This document shows positions 27,827 to 41,820 of a DNA stretch of 64,000 nt, one piece after another. This stretch comes from Ficedula albicollis. Lineage: Eukaryota > Chordata > Aves > Passeriformes > Muscicapidae. Each line of letters begins with the position of its first letter. The first letter of the stretch is position 1. The stretch spans positions 20,773,495-20,837,494 of the forward strand of contig NC_021681.1 of NCBI RefSeq assembly GCF_000247815.1. The letters run 5' to 3'. Under the pieces are notes generated by a model, which did not search any database, had not been told where the DNA came from, and saw only the letters and a program-made list of their open reading frames with translations. A program made the translations under genes and the position numbers.

Positions 27827-30800
27827 GTCAGATAACTTGACACTTTCAACAGCCAACTACCTGAACCAGAGCTGGCAGCAGGCAGCTGGCAATTTCCTCA
27901 GATCAGAAAAGCACATAGTCCATTGAATAATCAAGAGTCTGAAATAATTAAGACTAATTTCTGAAACTCTGAGTGCCTCTTTAGAGCAACTTCTATAAAT
28001 ACAAGCCCCTCATTAGCTCAAGTGTTGCTCCACGAAGTTCTATACCAGGGATACTTCCAGCTGTGGTGCTTCCTGTCTGTATAATTTTAAAAAGAACAGT
28101 GAAAGATACACCAGAGGATTCCACAGGTTGGCACACGCAGCCACTCTATATGGAACACACCCACAATGAATAACCTGGAGGTATTTGTTTAAAATGCAAA
28201 ATACTAGAAAAATTCTTTCAGAAGCACCAATGATAATCAAGAAGCAATGAATTTCCAGTACATGCTCTAAAATTAATTATGAGCTGGGTGGTACAATTAC
28301 TTGGCTTGGATTACATACAAAGTCAATCTTGCAATTATAATTTATTGGATTATTCTGCCCTAAAATTTCACAGAAATATTTCTGATGGACAGTGTACATG
28401 TATCTTGAAATGGCAAGAAGAAATTAAACTACAGGTACTATGGATTAGTTATTGTGGCATTGGCCTTCTTCAAACTGCTCTGACAATTCTTTAAAAATGA
28501 GTGTTTCTATTTTTTTAAATTAAGGATAATACAAAACATTATGTTAAAGAGCTAAGTCACAGTTTGGCTTTGTGAAAAGTAAAGCTGCCTCTTCTGGGAC
28601 AAGGAATTGAGAAGTCTTTTGTCAAATCGCAGACTGATAAAATTACTCTAATTACTTCAACTTAATAATTAGGGATAACTCACTATACCAGTAATAATGT
28701 TAGTCAAAACCTAAAACAATACCATTACAATAAAAATTTTGGCACGTATCAACAATGATCTTTGTGTGCTAATAGTAAAGCTGGGACAACTTGATTGGAA
28801 TTGCACTCATTTATTTGACCTATTCATAATTATGATAGTGACTTAAAGAACCTAAAGTAATAAAAGAAAAAAAATGCATCCACAAACTTTTCAATTTTCC
28901 TGAAAACCCTCAAGAGATTGAAGTCAGTAAACCAACCTTGCAAGTTCTCAATTCAACAAAGAACAATATATCTCTATTTACTGCTCTGCTCAGGTTCATT
29001 ACAAGGAATTGGTATTATTAGAGGCTGTAAGAAACGTGCAAGATTCAGATTTATAAAATAACCAAACTCACAGAAGGCTCCCAGTAAGTTCAGTTGTCAG
29101 TGTCATTGTGTTAAACCACACACCAAGCATGATCAACAGAAAGGCCAATGCCAATATAATATAAAGTGCAGGATAAATCAGATTGGCCAAGGATTACATC
29201 TCAGGAAAGCGGTCAAGAAGGAGAACAAGACAGAAATATCTGTTAACATTGGATCTCAAATCACAGAGAGAGAATCTCTGCAGCATCTCACAGCTGGAAA
29301 GAGAGAGAGCGTGTGTGTGATCCAGAGCAGGATCACATATTTAATCCAAATGACTTTTTAAAAAGAAAGACAAGAAGATATCTATGGATCCACATCACCA
29401 GAAAGCATAGCTGGACCTTGGCACTCAAGCCAATTCACATGTGACCAGTTCCTGCTATGGTTGTTATGTGGAAAGAGAATCCCAAAAGAATTCCAGCAAC
29501 ATTCTCACCACTAATAATCCAGCATCTACAGAATTCAGCCTTCCACAGAACTCTGCATTTGGCATCTAACACAAAGTGTTAGCACACAGCTCCCCTATAT
29601 TCACTTGTAAGATAAGCTGTGGAAGGTGTCTGTACCTGTGGTTAGGACACCAAGATAAAGAAATCAGGAATGCCAGGGAAGCTGCTCCTTTTAGAGAAGG
29701 TGGATTAGAAATGCACTGCAGGAAGAGAGAGTTCTGTATTCCATGGGTCTGCAGCTAGAACCTGTATTAACATAAATGGATTTTCACCCTCTGCAATCAT
29801 ATGAATGAGTTTTTAAGTAAAGCCCAGAGCTGAGTCAAGCTATTTGACAGGCTGGCTAATAAAAAACATACTGTCAGTGGGGACTTTTCTACATATTTAT
29901 GCCTTTTCTAGTTCAAAGTCTAATCTAAAAACGCTCTTAAAAGCATTCTATTCAAGTAATGATGGTAGAAATGGTTGTCAAAGCTTTTACAATGGTGAGC
30001 ACCTGCAGGAAAGGAACTCCCAGATTTCAAAAGCATTGCAAGTTTCCAATTCATTTCACTTCAAAGACAAATCATGCAGACCTACCTTAAATTGTGTAAT
30101 AGTCACCTTCCATGCATTCAATTTAGAAGGAACTTTTCTTTAAATAAAAAAAATAAAAATCAGATTACATAACCTCCCTGTAATAGCTATGGTTTCTTAC
30201 ATGTCACATAAGAAATGCTTTCCTAATTTACCTCATAGTAAGATTTTTTTCCCTCTGTTCTCCCTTTCCTATTGAGAGGCTGTCAGACTCTCAAGAGTTT
30301 CAACCCAAAGTCTCTCAATAATTCAGCGGCCCTTGCTTACTTCAGGAGGACTCAATGGCACATAAATTCAAAAGATAACTCTTGCTGAGTACCTGACCCC
30401 AAATATAAACTATTATGCATTAAGACAGTTAATGCTTCTTTTCCAGGTATTACTGTACTATCTTGTGTTAAAAGATCCATATAAGCTGAATGTATGTTCA
30501 GTCACAGGATTAGATCATTTATTACAGTAAACTATCCAAATTTTACTGCAATCACTTTATACCTGCTTATGGCTTACCGCAGAAATGTTCAAATTAACAT
30601 TCTTGTCAAGATACTAAAAACACAACTGAAAGTATGTTGTTTAGCCTAAAATATTTCAAGGAATATTTCTTTTCATAAAGTATGTTAAACCTTCAATGAA
30701 GTAAGGACATAAAAATTATTTTCTGAAAATGATGCTGAGTTGCTAATCATATTTCAAAACCTTGAGTTAAGTATCTTTATGTGGTGCTCTATGTGTATGT

Positions 30801-32311
30801 AATTACTCTGTGGTTGATACTCAGGCAAGAACTCCACTGTACTTCTAAAATTATTAACTGCAGTGAGTTATATTATAATTATAAATATGTTTGGTACTTC
30901 CTAAATCCAACTTCTTGTCAGGTTGCTTTCAAATGGCAGGTTCACTGAGTAAAGCTGGAGCTGTTAATTGTTTTGCAATACTGTGCATAGTGACATATTG
31001 ACACTACTCACACTAAATCTATGTGTGATTTTGAAGCAAGATTTCAAGCAATCAAGTGCTAATGTGCAATGCTAAAATACTTTCCTACGTTATCTGTGCT
31101 CATTATTAGGATGAATTACCAAACAGTTGCTGTTTCCTGGTTTTTTTTCCCAAAGTAATGTTACTGAAATATAAAGGACTTGAATCAAATCTAAGTTAAT
31201 ACAGACACAATTTGATGCTTGATGCTTTTTAAAGATCTTCATCAGACAATCTGTTATAAAATTCACACACTCAGAAGGCATTAAGCATTCATTATGCACT
31301 TATTAATTAACACAATTACTAATTGATGGAAAATACCAAATGCTGCTGATACTGAAACTATTTGTTTTCATTCCTAGGAGAAATGGAATAATGTTTTTCA
31401 TACATGAAAATTATTACAGACTAATACCATCACTGCTGCTTATGTGGTCAAGAGCTATAGACACCCTTCTCATAAATAGTCAGGGTTCTGAATGAATAGT
31501 TTAGAGATAAAAAACTGGTTCCAATGGCTAAATGGGAACATGGCAAGGTGTTCAAACACTGCCCAAAACGTGAGATGTGGATTCCTACAGCTGCTCCTTC
31601 CTAAAGCAGGGGATTGAGTTTATCTTGCACCAGCAAGCCCCTACCAGCTATAATATTCCCTTTCCTCCAACACCTGAGTTCAGCATCTCTGAATAAAAAC
31701 ATAAAATATACAAAAACAACTGAGAAAGATTTTCTATACAAGTATAAAATACAAGTTAAACTGAGATTAACAAAAATAATTACTTTTCTTGCATTAGAAA
31801 AGAAGCATTTAGCTCTATGAAAATTATATTTTCATTCAAAACAAATATATGTGTTTGGATAGTAGTTCACCTCTAGGACAGTATTATTTCTTCAAAACAG
31901 GAATAATATTCATTGACTATAAAAGTGAATGTAGATCAAAGTAGTAGGAATAGCAGGGAAAGCTGGCCAGTTCCACAGAGAATTCTCCTATTCCCAACCG
32001 AAGATTCTCTTTCAAACAGCTGTGGAGCTTAGTCTACAATCAACACCAAGCAATGGACAATAAATAGCAAAATGTTCTCAATGACAGGCTCAAATGAGCC
32101 TGCTCTCCTCATGTCCTCCAAATGGTCATGGGAAGTTTTAAACACAAACAAGAAAACAGAGTAAGGAAGGGAAAATTTAGCTTAAATTTTGCTTGCTGAG
32201 AGAGAGGCTAATTTCGACAGCAGTTGGGTTGGTAATGAGCTCCAAAGGAGTTTAGCCAGGTCTGACAGATTACTGTCCCTTCCTGAGGGAAATACTGCAG
32301 GGCCCACCAAG

Positions 32312-32635
32312 GGATGGATGGATGGATGGATGGATGGATGGATGGATGGATGGATGGATGGATGGATGGATGGATGGATGGATGGATGGATGGATGGATG
32401 GATGGATGGATGGATGGATGGATGGATGGATGGATGGATGGATGGATGGATGGATGGATGGATGGATGGATGGATGGATGGATGGATGGATGGATGGATG
32501 GATGGATGGATGGATGGATGGATGGATGGATGGATGGATGGATGGATGGATGGATGGATGGATGGATGGATGGATGGATGGATGGATGGATGGATGGATG
32601 GATGGATGGATGGATGGAGGGATGGAGGGATGGAT
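32312..32635 (+). repeat. (GGAT)n tetranucleotide microsatellite
   Basis: About 80 GGAT units follow GGCCCACCAAG. They are perfect until about 32617 and then carry two GGAG-type variants before ATACAGTGC. The Trp-Met-Asp-Gly and His-Pro-Ser-Ile frames through it are artefacts. Confidence 0.97.
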
Positions 32636-32972
32636 ACAGTGCAAAATATTTTACACTGCTAATGGTGAAATACGTGTGCATCAAAAATCAGTCAGCTGTA
32701 GACAAAATTGTGCTTGAGCATTAGACTAAAAAATAACAAATCAAATAGAGCTGTTGCAGTGTATCTATCAACAATTTCTTCAAAGGGAAAATAATGAGCT
32801 CCCTCTGCATTTTACTGGGATTTTACTAAATCTTCACAGGAAATAGAATCTAATCCAAAGGGAAGACAGGCCCTGTATGATAACAGAGAAAATAACATAA
32901 GCAAGGGTAATGACAGTGGAGAAGGATGTGTAGACATGCATTGGCAAATTGAATTAATTCCCAAACACCCAT

Positions 32973-33134
32973 CTTCAAATCATTTTCTAAAATGTTGTTG
33001 CACCAGCTACACAGATGTGACATTTTTTATCTCTATTTAAACTTGACCTTGCACTTCAAATCATTTTCTGAAATGTTGTTGCACCAGCTACACAGATGTG
33101 GCATTTTTTATCTCTATTTAAACTTGACCTTGCA
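32973..33134 (+). repeat. Tandem duplication, period 81, two copies
   Basis: Copies at 32973-33053 and 33054-33134 both start CTTCAAATCATTTTCT and end AACTTGACCTTGCA. They differ at two positions. Confidence 0.94.
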
Positions 33135-36107
33135 GCAACTCAGAGGTGGAAAATTCCAACAAAATTCTGATTCTAAAGTCAACAGCAAAAGCCTAAAAAC
33201 TTTAAAACACCCAGAACTTAGACTGTATCTCCAGTTCTAGGAAACTCTCCATTATTTTTATCCTAAAAGAGAAATGATAGGTGCTTCCTGAAATTTTTAC
33301 TCCATAAATTAATCTTTGTTGACTAAGAAGTTACTCCTTTTCATTAAATATGATAACAACCTTTGCAAACACTTTTTATACATAACACGGTTGGGTTTTT
33401 CAGCCATGATTTGGAAGAAGGAGCATATAATCTCCTGTCAGTTTGGAGCATAAGACTTCACTCTTCAGTATTTGGGCTTGTATAAAATGCACCTCAGTTT
33501 TCCAGTGAGTACACATGGGCTTGAACATACCAGACCAACTAAAAGGACTTCTGATAAACACCTCAGCCCTTACAAAGGGGAAATTTCTGCTTTTAAAAAA
33601 TGTTTAACAGAAGGCAATAAAATTGTAAGTATAAAATTAACTTATAATAAAATTTTGATTTAGCTTCCTGGATAGAATATGTAGAGATTTGAAGGAGTCC
33701 ATTTGTTGTCTTTGAAGCAAAGCAGTAAAGGGCAACAAAGATTACAGTGAGGAAGAACTCGAGTTGTCAGTACTATGTTGGTACAAATATATGAAAAACA
33801 CATGCCCCTGACATGCTGTAACATGTTCCATTGTCATGGCTGAACTCTAAATGCATTTAAAAGCACTCATTATTATCAAGATTTCCAGTATTAATAATAT
33901 CCTGTAGAATGAGTACACCCACTAGCTCGTCTTTTATTAAATCTCAGCAAACTCAGAAATGTGTGGACATATATTTGAAGGGCATATATATCACCAAGCA
34001 TATATATAAGCTGTTTTCTAAGCAAAATTGGCTCCTCACATACACATAAATAAGTTTTCATCCCAAATAAGCAGTGTGAATACCCTACATGAGGTACATT
34101 CACAGCTCAGTTATTCAAGCACACAAAGTCTCAGCTGGACTATTGTTCCAATTGCAAGCCCCCAGACTAAAAATTCCAGCAGTTGGGTAAAATGTAACAA
34201 AGGAACTGAAAAAAAGGTGGGGAGGATGTAATCTATAGCAAGAATATAACAGCGGGAACATTATTGTTTTCTTTATCAACTCAAAAATAAAAGACACTAG
34301 ATGATAATTCAATGAAAATGACTGATGGAAGCAAAAGAAAAGCAAACCATCAATGGAACATAGAAGTCACTGGCCTGATATTTTCAGGCCTGACATTTCT
34401 GAAACAACTGGAGTTTCCTTGCACAGGAGTCAGGCATTTCCTTCCTCTCCTCAGTTCAAGGAAGTCCAGAGATGCCCTGTGAACTGAACTTCTTTTCTGG
34501 ATGAGCAGGTCGGTCTCTGCAATTAGAACATTAACAGTCGCTGGTTGAGGACAATTTACTGAGTAAAGCTTAGCTTTTGCAAATTGCACATGCAAGATGT
34601 TGCACAGCCACCAGCCTCAATCAGATCAATGGACTGAAGAGTCATCAGCATTTTTCAGGAAGCACTCCACAGCAACTGGAGCATCATTATCTACCAGCAC
34701 TGGGAAGGCAAATCAAAAGGCAATATTAGAAGCTGCAACATGTATTTCCTCCAATACTCCCTCCAGAAGTGACTTAACATTGAGACAAAGGACAGCACCA
34801 AGGAAGGGAGAGCCTGAAACAGAAGTAGGGGAGATTGCTCTACACTGCCTAAACACACTGGAGCACTAATTACCCATTTGTGCTTCTAATTGGCCTCACA
34901 CTCAAATCACCACAGGCAGGAGTACTCAAATTAGCACCCACACCCAGTCAGAAATGCAATGTACGGGCACAATTACAGTTAGAACAAGAAAGATAATTCA
35001 GCTGCAAAAGTGCTCCTTCGAGCCTTAAATCATACTGATATTGCTTGGTAAATTCTACTAATGCAGTTCAGGAGAAGCTAAAAATAAACCATCCTTTTCA
35101 TCACTGAAATTTAAGGCCAAAGACTCTTTCTTCCACCTTATTTAAGGCTGGATATATGAAAAAAATCCATTAGCTTTTAGCTAAAGGGAAATCCATGTTT
35201 TCATATTTGGAACAGAAACATGCTCACATCAAAATCTAGTCCAGTACCCATTAGTGCCTCAGGTCTGTATCTGGATGTTTTTTGGGTATTTATTTAAGCA
35301 TTAGTTTCTTTTATTCCCTCTGCTTTATTCCTTTCTTGGTTTTTCAGGTTTTTTTTCCTGTCAGGATAAGAATTTCGACATGAAATACTCAGGATTGTGT
35401 CTAAACAGCTTAGGAAAAATCTGTATTTTAAGATAAATTTGTAAAATTTGTTTTAATTAATCACACAAAACATAATGATTGCAGTTTCCAATAAAATGCC
35501 CTAGTATCTTTACATTCACGCAGAAAATTATCCAAAAGGAGTGCAAAAGAAAAGCAGCATATTCCAATGGCAAAATGAATGAATCCAGAAATCACTGTGC
35601 ATCTCTTCAACTAACTTTGCAGCTGGGAAGGTCATTTTAGCTCTGTGCATTTTCCTGCACAACACAGAAAACAGGAGCAGTAATATCTCTTCTGCCCAGG
35701 AATTCCAAATCTCAACATTTGTTCTTTAAACATGTGACAACCAATAATTAAGCATTTAAACTTGTCAGAAAAATGACATGAAAAAGGCAATGAATGTCCA
35801 AAATATATATTTTTTTTCCTTTACTTGCAAAGCTTCCTAGATAAACTGTGCATAAAATGCACATCAATTTGCTACACAGGTTATCCATTAGCCTTTAGAA
35901 GATTTTTTAAAGAGACTAAGAAAGAATAATTCCAACAATTAAATCTTTCAGGGAACAAGCAGTAGTTGAATGAAGTTCTGCTGGAAGACAGGGAATCTGG
36001 GTATTGCAAAGTCACGTTTACCAAGTAAAAACCAATTAATATGAGGATATCTGCCTTACCACACCAGTTATTTGGATATCAGTGCATTAGCTCAGCTATG
36101 AATAGTT

Positions 36108-36966
36108 CAACTTTCCTGTGTCCAGAGTCTGGAGCAACAAAGTGAACAAAGCAAGCACTAGTTCCAGGAGTGACCATTTTCTTTCCTGTTGATACTAACT
36201 CTGAACACCACACAGTGACTGCGGCACGTTCCAGAACAGTCACTGCAAATGACCTTCCAAAAAACCTCCCTGCAGCTTTGCATGAGCCCTGTCATGAGAA
36301 TCATGAAGACTTTTGTGATGTTGCAGCAGATAATACCAACCTCAAGGTTTCTTTTAGTCTTTTCTCTTTGTCATCATTCCCCAAAAACACTGGATCCAAC
36401 CCCTAATCAGATGGTGTGACTTCCTTCGCTTTGCTGGACTGTCAGACCCAGTTTAAGCAAAGCAGCTGTAAGCATTTGTGCATCTGCAGGTCCTACATAC
36501 ACAACTGGCACATATTGATACACAAGCAATCCCGTGGTTCAGAAAACCCAAGTGATGAATCTGACTGTCAGAAAACTACTTTAGCCATGAGAATTTGTCT
36601 CAGCCACAGCAATGCAGGTGGAAGTGGAAATCTCCAAGGCTCTGAGCAACTTTCCTGTGTCCAGAGTCTGGAGCAACAAAGTGAACAAAGCAAGCACTAG
36701 TTCCAGGAGTGACCATTTTCTTTCCTGTTGATACTAACTCTGAACACCACACAGTGACTGCGGCACGTTCCAGAACAGTCACTGCAAATGACCTTCCAAA
36801 AAACCTCCCTGCAGCTTTGCATGAGCCCTGTCATGAGAATCATGAAGACTTTTGTGATGTTGCAGCAGATAATACCAACCTCAAGGTTTCTTTTAGTCTT
36901 TTCTCTTTGTCATCATTCCCCAAAAACACTGGATCCAACCCCTAATCAGATGGTGTGACTTCCTTC
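36108..36966 (+). repeat. Direct duplication of 320 bp separated by 219 bp (period 539)
   Basis: Copies at 36108-36427 and 36647-36966 both start CAACTTTCCTGTGTCCAGAG and end GATGGTGTGACTTCCTTC. I see no mismatch. The 219-bp spacer (36428-36646) is not duplicated within the window. Each copy contains the same chance 78-codon ORF. A tandem duplication of 539 bp followed by partial loss, or a spaced template-switch copy, would give this layout. Confidence 0.95.
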
Positions 36967-37955
36967 AGCACTCCCAGAAACTCTTATGAGCTGCCAAGAC
37001 AATTCCTTAAAGTCAGGGAAAAAACAATATCATTAGGAGTTGCAGAGTATGTCAGATAACTGACTAATGTATTTCTCACATGTCAGGAACCACTTAATGA
37101 AAACTCTAAAATTAGATTTGATCCTGTCATCTTTTGCATTGCACAGCTCTGTCTGAACAATTTTCTTTAATGCCTGCAATGTATAGACTGTAACAATATA
37201 AGTACCCACATTTCATCCATCCAATTCTCTCTTTATTAAAGTTAAAGCACACAAAACATTCACTGCTTCTTCTCATTCTGACAATTACTGCTATTTTTAT
37301 CTTTTAGATTGGGATAGGAATGAATACTTGCCATTGTTGTAATTGCATTAGATGGACATGTTAAATCAGGTGAATCAGTCACTTCTTCCACTGCCCATTC
37401 AACAGGTGCCACTGAAGTTCTCCCCTATTTTAATTTAAATCACCAACACACAAAGCACCTCCTTCTTTGTTCTCACAAAGACTGAAGTCCTGAAACTATG
37501 GATCAAGAGTGAAGATCAGGAAATGAATCATACAGCATAGCTGATAACAGTTGATTCAAGTAATACAATATAATGGTTGATTCAAAAGAAAAAGAAAAAA
37601 GCTGAGTTTTACTTAAAATGAACATCTCATTCTGTTGATTAATGTTTTGGGTCAGAATTTAACTGTGGAAAAAACTGTGCAGTTCAGGCTGTGCTTCTTA
37701 TATTAATTCCAGTAATTGTTTTCCCTTCCAACCACACAGACACCTTTTCCACAGGTGCTGCACCCAGTCTGCAGGGCTGTAAGGGAGAGCACTGCAAGGC
37801 ACAACAGCTCTGGGGCTTTCTGGCTTCCTGTCACACTTCCCAGGCTCTTCCAGGCCACCCTGCCAGAGCTCACTTAGAATGCTACTTTATCTTAATACCT
37901 GTGTCAGCAAAATGCAGCTGTCAGGCTGAATTTATTCAAAATCGTGTTCCCTGAT

Positions 37956-38130
37956 ACAGAATCCCAGTCCAGGTTGGAAAGGACCTCTGGGGACCACCCA
38001 GCCCAACCTGCTCAGAGCAGTGTCAGAGGAAGAGCTCAGGACCAGCTTTTTGGGTATCTTTGGAAAAGAAAACTGCCTGTGCCATCTGTTCCAGAGTCTG
38101 CCCACCCAACAGTAAATCTGGTGTTCACTG
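37956..38130 (-). mobile_element. CR1 LINE, 3' end fragment, reverse orientation
   Basis: Read on the plus strand it begins ACAGAATCCCAGTCCAGGTT. It continues GGAAAGGACCTCTGGGGACC and CAGCCCAACCTGCTCAGAGC, and later contains CTGTTCCAGAGTCTGCCCAC. This is the complement of the CR1 3' region, so the element points toward lower coordinates. It is diverged and truncated at its 5' end. Confidence 0.9.
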
Positions 38131-39356
38131 TACTCAAATATTCAACACACAATGAAACCAAAGAAAATAATGAAAAATGAAAGACAGGATTTTTTTTCAT
38201 CTCAAGGCAAGACATTAAGATGTCTGTTCAGAAGCTGACCCATGGTGAGGTGTGCAGGTCAGGAGAGGAACATCTCACAAAATCACAGCACTCTCCTCTA
38301 AATTCAGTTGTCCTTTTCTACTGTAAAAGAACCATCAGAGAACAGTTTTTGCAGCAGCTTCTATGAGTGGCAACTCCTGTTTATTTTTTATTTTTTTTAA
38401 TTCTATGAAGTTGAAGGAGCAATTGAGACAAAGTATTTTAATAAACTTTAGTCCTGTAGAAACAAAGCAGAAAGAACCCAACCCAAAACCACAAAGACAT
38501 TAAAATTCAAGAATGATCTCTGCCAGGATCACAGAGATTTTAACTTAGAAATGAGTATAGATTTGTGTAGCTAAAAATTACTTTATCAAGATTTATGTTA
38601 CAATTTGTAAGTCTTTTGCAGTATTTCTACATATGCTTTAGGATTTGTAAATCTATTACAGGATTTGCAATTCAACTTTTCATCTTGCAAAGCAAATGAG
38701 AGATGTACCTAAATCTTATCCTAAAGCACTGATTCCTAAATGAGGGCTTCAGAGTTCACAATTACAGGTCCATTGGGTAAATCAGAGGATAAACTCAGAC
38801 TCTAGAAACACAGATGCATTTTGTTTAAGATGAAACTGCCAGAAACTCAAAAAATAAAACTGAAGCTGTAAATTCTGGAAAACATTGTTGACCAGGCTAC
38901 TGCTCCTGCCGAAATAATTTCAGCAGAGCTCTTTACCAGGTTGTATTAAAAAAAAGAAAAATTACATAAAAGTCATGAGTGATGCCTAGCAGCTACGACA
39001 CCTGCTTAAAATCCATGCATGTCTCCCTCATTTGTGTTCTGCTTTGGAATTTATTAATTTTTTTAATTTATGTATTAGACAGCAATCAAGCTTCACTTTT
39101 AAGCAGGACACTTCCTCCAGTATCTTGATGCTCACAAAGTAATGATTTCACTTCAGAACCAGAATACTAATATGAAAACAAGAGTTAAGACCATCTAACG
39201 ACCTAAGATGACCCCAAAGTAAAATTAATCAAACACAGCAATGGTTATTTAGTACCTATATTTTTAGTACTACTGAATTTCATGCCATCTACTCCACCTC
39301 TTTAAAAAAAAAACAAAAACCAAAAAAATAAAACCCAATAATACCTCTATGAAATT

Positions 39357-39491
39357 ACCCAGATAACATCCATACAACTCTCCTTACACGTGTCACTGGA
39401 CGTTAACTCAAGACATTTTCCACGACCCAGATAACATCCATACAACTGTCCTTACATGAGTCACTGGACGTTAACTCAAGACATTTTCCAC
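39357..39491 (+). repeat. Tandem duplication, period 68, two copies
   Basis: Copies at 39357-39423 and 39425-39491 both start ACCCAGATAACATCCATACA and end CAAGACATTTTCCAC. Three mismatches are visible. Confidence 0.93.
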
Positions 39492-41269
39492 TCCTGCTGT
39501 CTCTGCAAAGCCTGTATTCCCTTCCAGGGGAACTTTAGAAACATTCCCCAAGAACATTCATGCCAGGTGTTGTATCTCATTTTTCAGTGGATTAGCAGCA
39601 CATTCCACTACTGGCCCAGAGAAATATTTTGTCTCTTAGCAGCAAAACTCAAAGACTAATCTAATGCAGCAGTTTTGGGAGGGAGCAAAGTAACCTAAAA
39701 GGGAATTAATTCTTAGTTTTACATCACCTTTACACCTAATTTACTACTACAGTAAGGAAAATGGATTTTATACCATGCAAAAATTACTACTGCCCAAGTT
39801 GTAACTGCAAAAGGCTTGGCAATGTGTGGTTCATTTCTTCCAGAGTATGCAAAATACTGCTGAAAATCCCTTGCAGTCATGGATTAAACTAGGCTTGGCA
39901 GAAATCACTCAGTGAACTAGCTGAAAGACCACTGATGCTTAGAAATCAAGGAAAAAAACCCAGCAAACCTAGGCATTTTAAAACATGAGTAAGCCAGCTA
40001 TGCTAAAATTAGTCCCTTTGTTATGAGCATTATACCAGAAAGGAATAGACTGTCACCACGTGTCAGCTCTAGCTGACATCTGCTAGAAGAAAGAAAAATT
40101 CCCTCCAAGTTAGGCAGCACAAGCTGCTTAATTTGCTCATTATATATTTTGTAAAGGGTGGTCCCTATAGCACAATATTTTAAATAAATATGCAAATCAT
40201 TATATTATTATTCTAAAAGATCTATGACTTCAATAAGGTATTAAATAACCCATGGGGCTTCACTCTTTTTTTTGTTTCATTAACTCAATAGACCCACCTG
40301 TCAGCTATGTAAAATTACTATATAAGAAGTATTGGAAGTTACACAGACCTTGTGCAAAGGCTTTTCCTAACTGAAAATGAAACAGTTCTCAAAGTTTCAC
40401 AGGTTTATCAAAATCATTCTCATCACCTGGTTTTGCACGTGAAAAACATGTCAGAAAAACCAACAGCCTCTGCCAACAGACTGACTGTTTCTCCCTCTGG
40501 CACTGTACCCCTCACACAGCAAATTCTGACTGGCACCACTGCACACGGGGTAATCCAAGAGCATGGAAGAAACCAGGGCGGTGAGCTGCGCCTGCCTCCT
40601 TGTCAGAGGCACTCTCTCACTTTTATGAAATTCTCTTGTATTGCACAGCTGACCCTTGGCCATCTCTGAGAGTTTTTTTGCAGCACTATGTCCTTCCTGA
40701 AATGAAGCTCCCTGTTTTCACAGAGCAAACACCAGGGCATTTTAAATTGCTTCTGTAGAGGAAAGAAGACATTTGGATCAAACCTGATGCAGTCTCTTAG
40801 AGAAAGGAGCCTTGCACTTTGTGCCAGCAACAGTAAATTCACCTAAAACCCCTTAACATGAAGTGCCCACACCTCCAGTTATGCTGAGTGAACTTGGGCA
40901 ACTTGAATACACTGGTTCACAACATCTCACCTAAAGACTATCCAGGCAGAGGAAGCTCCACTCATCCATGGATCACCACTGGACATGATTCCTCACTTCT
41001 TCCCATCCAAATGAATTTTTCAAGGCTACATTCTACCATGAACCTTCATCACCCAAAGTGCAGCAAGGGTAGGCTGTGATACTGAGCAGCACAATGAGTG
41101 GAACAAAGCTTAAGAGAGCACTAGCTGGAGGAAAATGCAAATTCACTCACTGGCCTGAGAACCCTGAGTGATGAGGGAGCTCATGGATGTCACACTGAGG
41201 TCGTAAAGATCTTAGAAAGTTCTTGGTGATGGGAATAGATTCATGAGGATATGATGAAAGCAAATATCA

Positions 41270-41820
41270 CTTCTGTCCCCTTGGAGAAAGTGGATCTGGG
41301 ATCAGCCACACCCGAGTCACTGGGAGGGTGACAGAGCAAATAATCTTGGAAATAACTTCCAAAAAATAGGAAGGACAAGAAGATCACTGGGAGTGGTACA
41401 AAGCTGACTAATGGAATGGAGCATCTGACTTAGGAGGAGAATCTGAGAGACACAGAATTGCCCTGAACAAAGAAGACTTGAGGGGAATCTTATCAGTGTG
41501 TGTAAATAATTGATGGGGGTGTGGAAGACTGGAGCCAGATTGTTCTCCAGTGGTGTTCAGGGAATGAAGGAGGAGCAACAGGCACAAAGTGAAATACAGG
41601 AATTTCCCCTTAACATTAAAAAAAAGAACAACCCAAACGATTTTGTGGAGACAGTTATCAAGGACTTAAAAGAGGCTGTACATGTGCTCGGAGGTGCTCA
41701 AAACCCATCTGGGAAATAATCCAGGAAACTTGCTCTAGGGGACTCTGCTTTGAGCAGGTGGTTGGTCCTTCAATGATCTCCTCAGGCCCCTTTTCAAGCT
41801 CAAGCATTGTGCAATTCTTT
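41270..41820 (+). mobile_element. CR1 LINE, internally deleted copy (RT relic joined to 3' part)
   Basis: At about 41310-41400 the plus strand still reads a decayed CR1 reverse transcriptase segment: R-V-T-E-Q-I-I-L-E-I-T-S from AGGGTGACAGAGCAAATAAT onward. From about 41415 it jumps to the 3' region that reads GAGGGGAATCTTATCAGTGT, CAGTGGTGTTCAGGG and CTTGCTCTAGGGGACTCTGC. Part of the AACTTCTTTACTGTGAGGG block is also missing near 41630. The reading frame is broken by stops and deletions. Its 5' boundary is uncertain. Confidence 0.85.

Noticed and set aside
32189..32724. ORFs of Trp-Met-Asp-Gly or His-Pro-Ser-Ile repeats
   Set aside because: Created by the GGAT microsatellite, whose length in frame is not under coding constraint.
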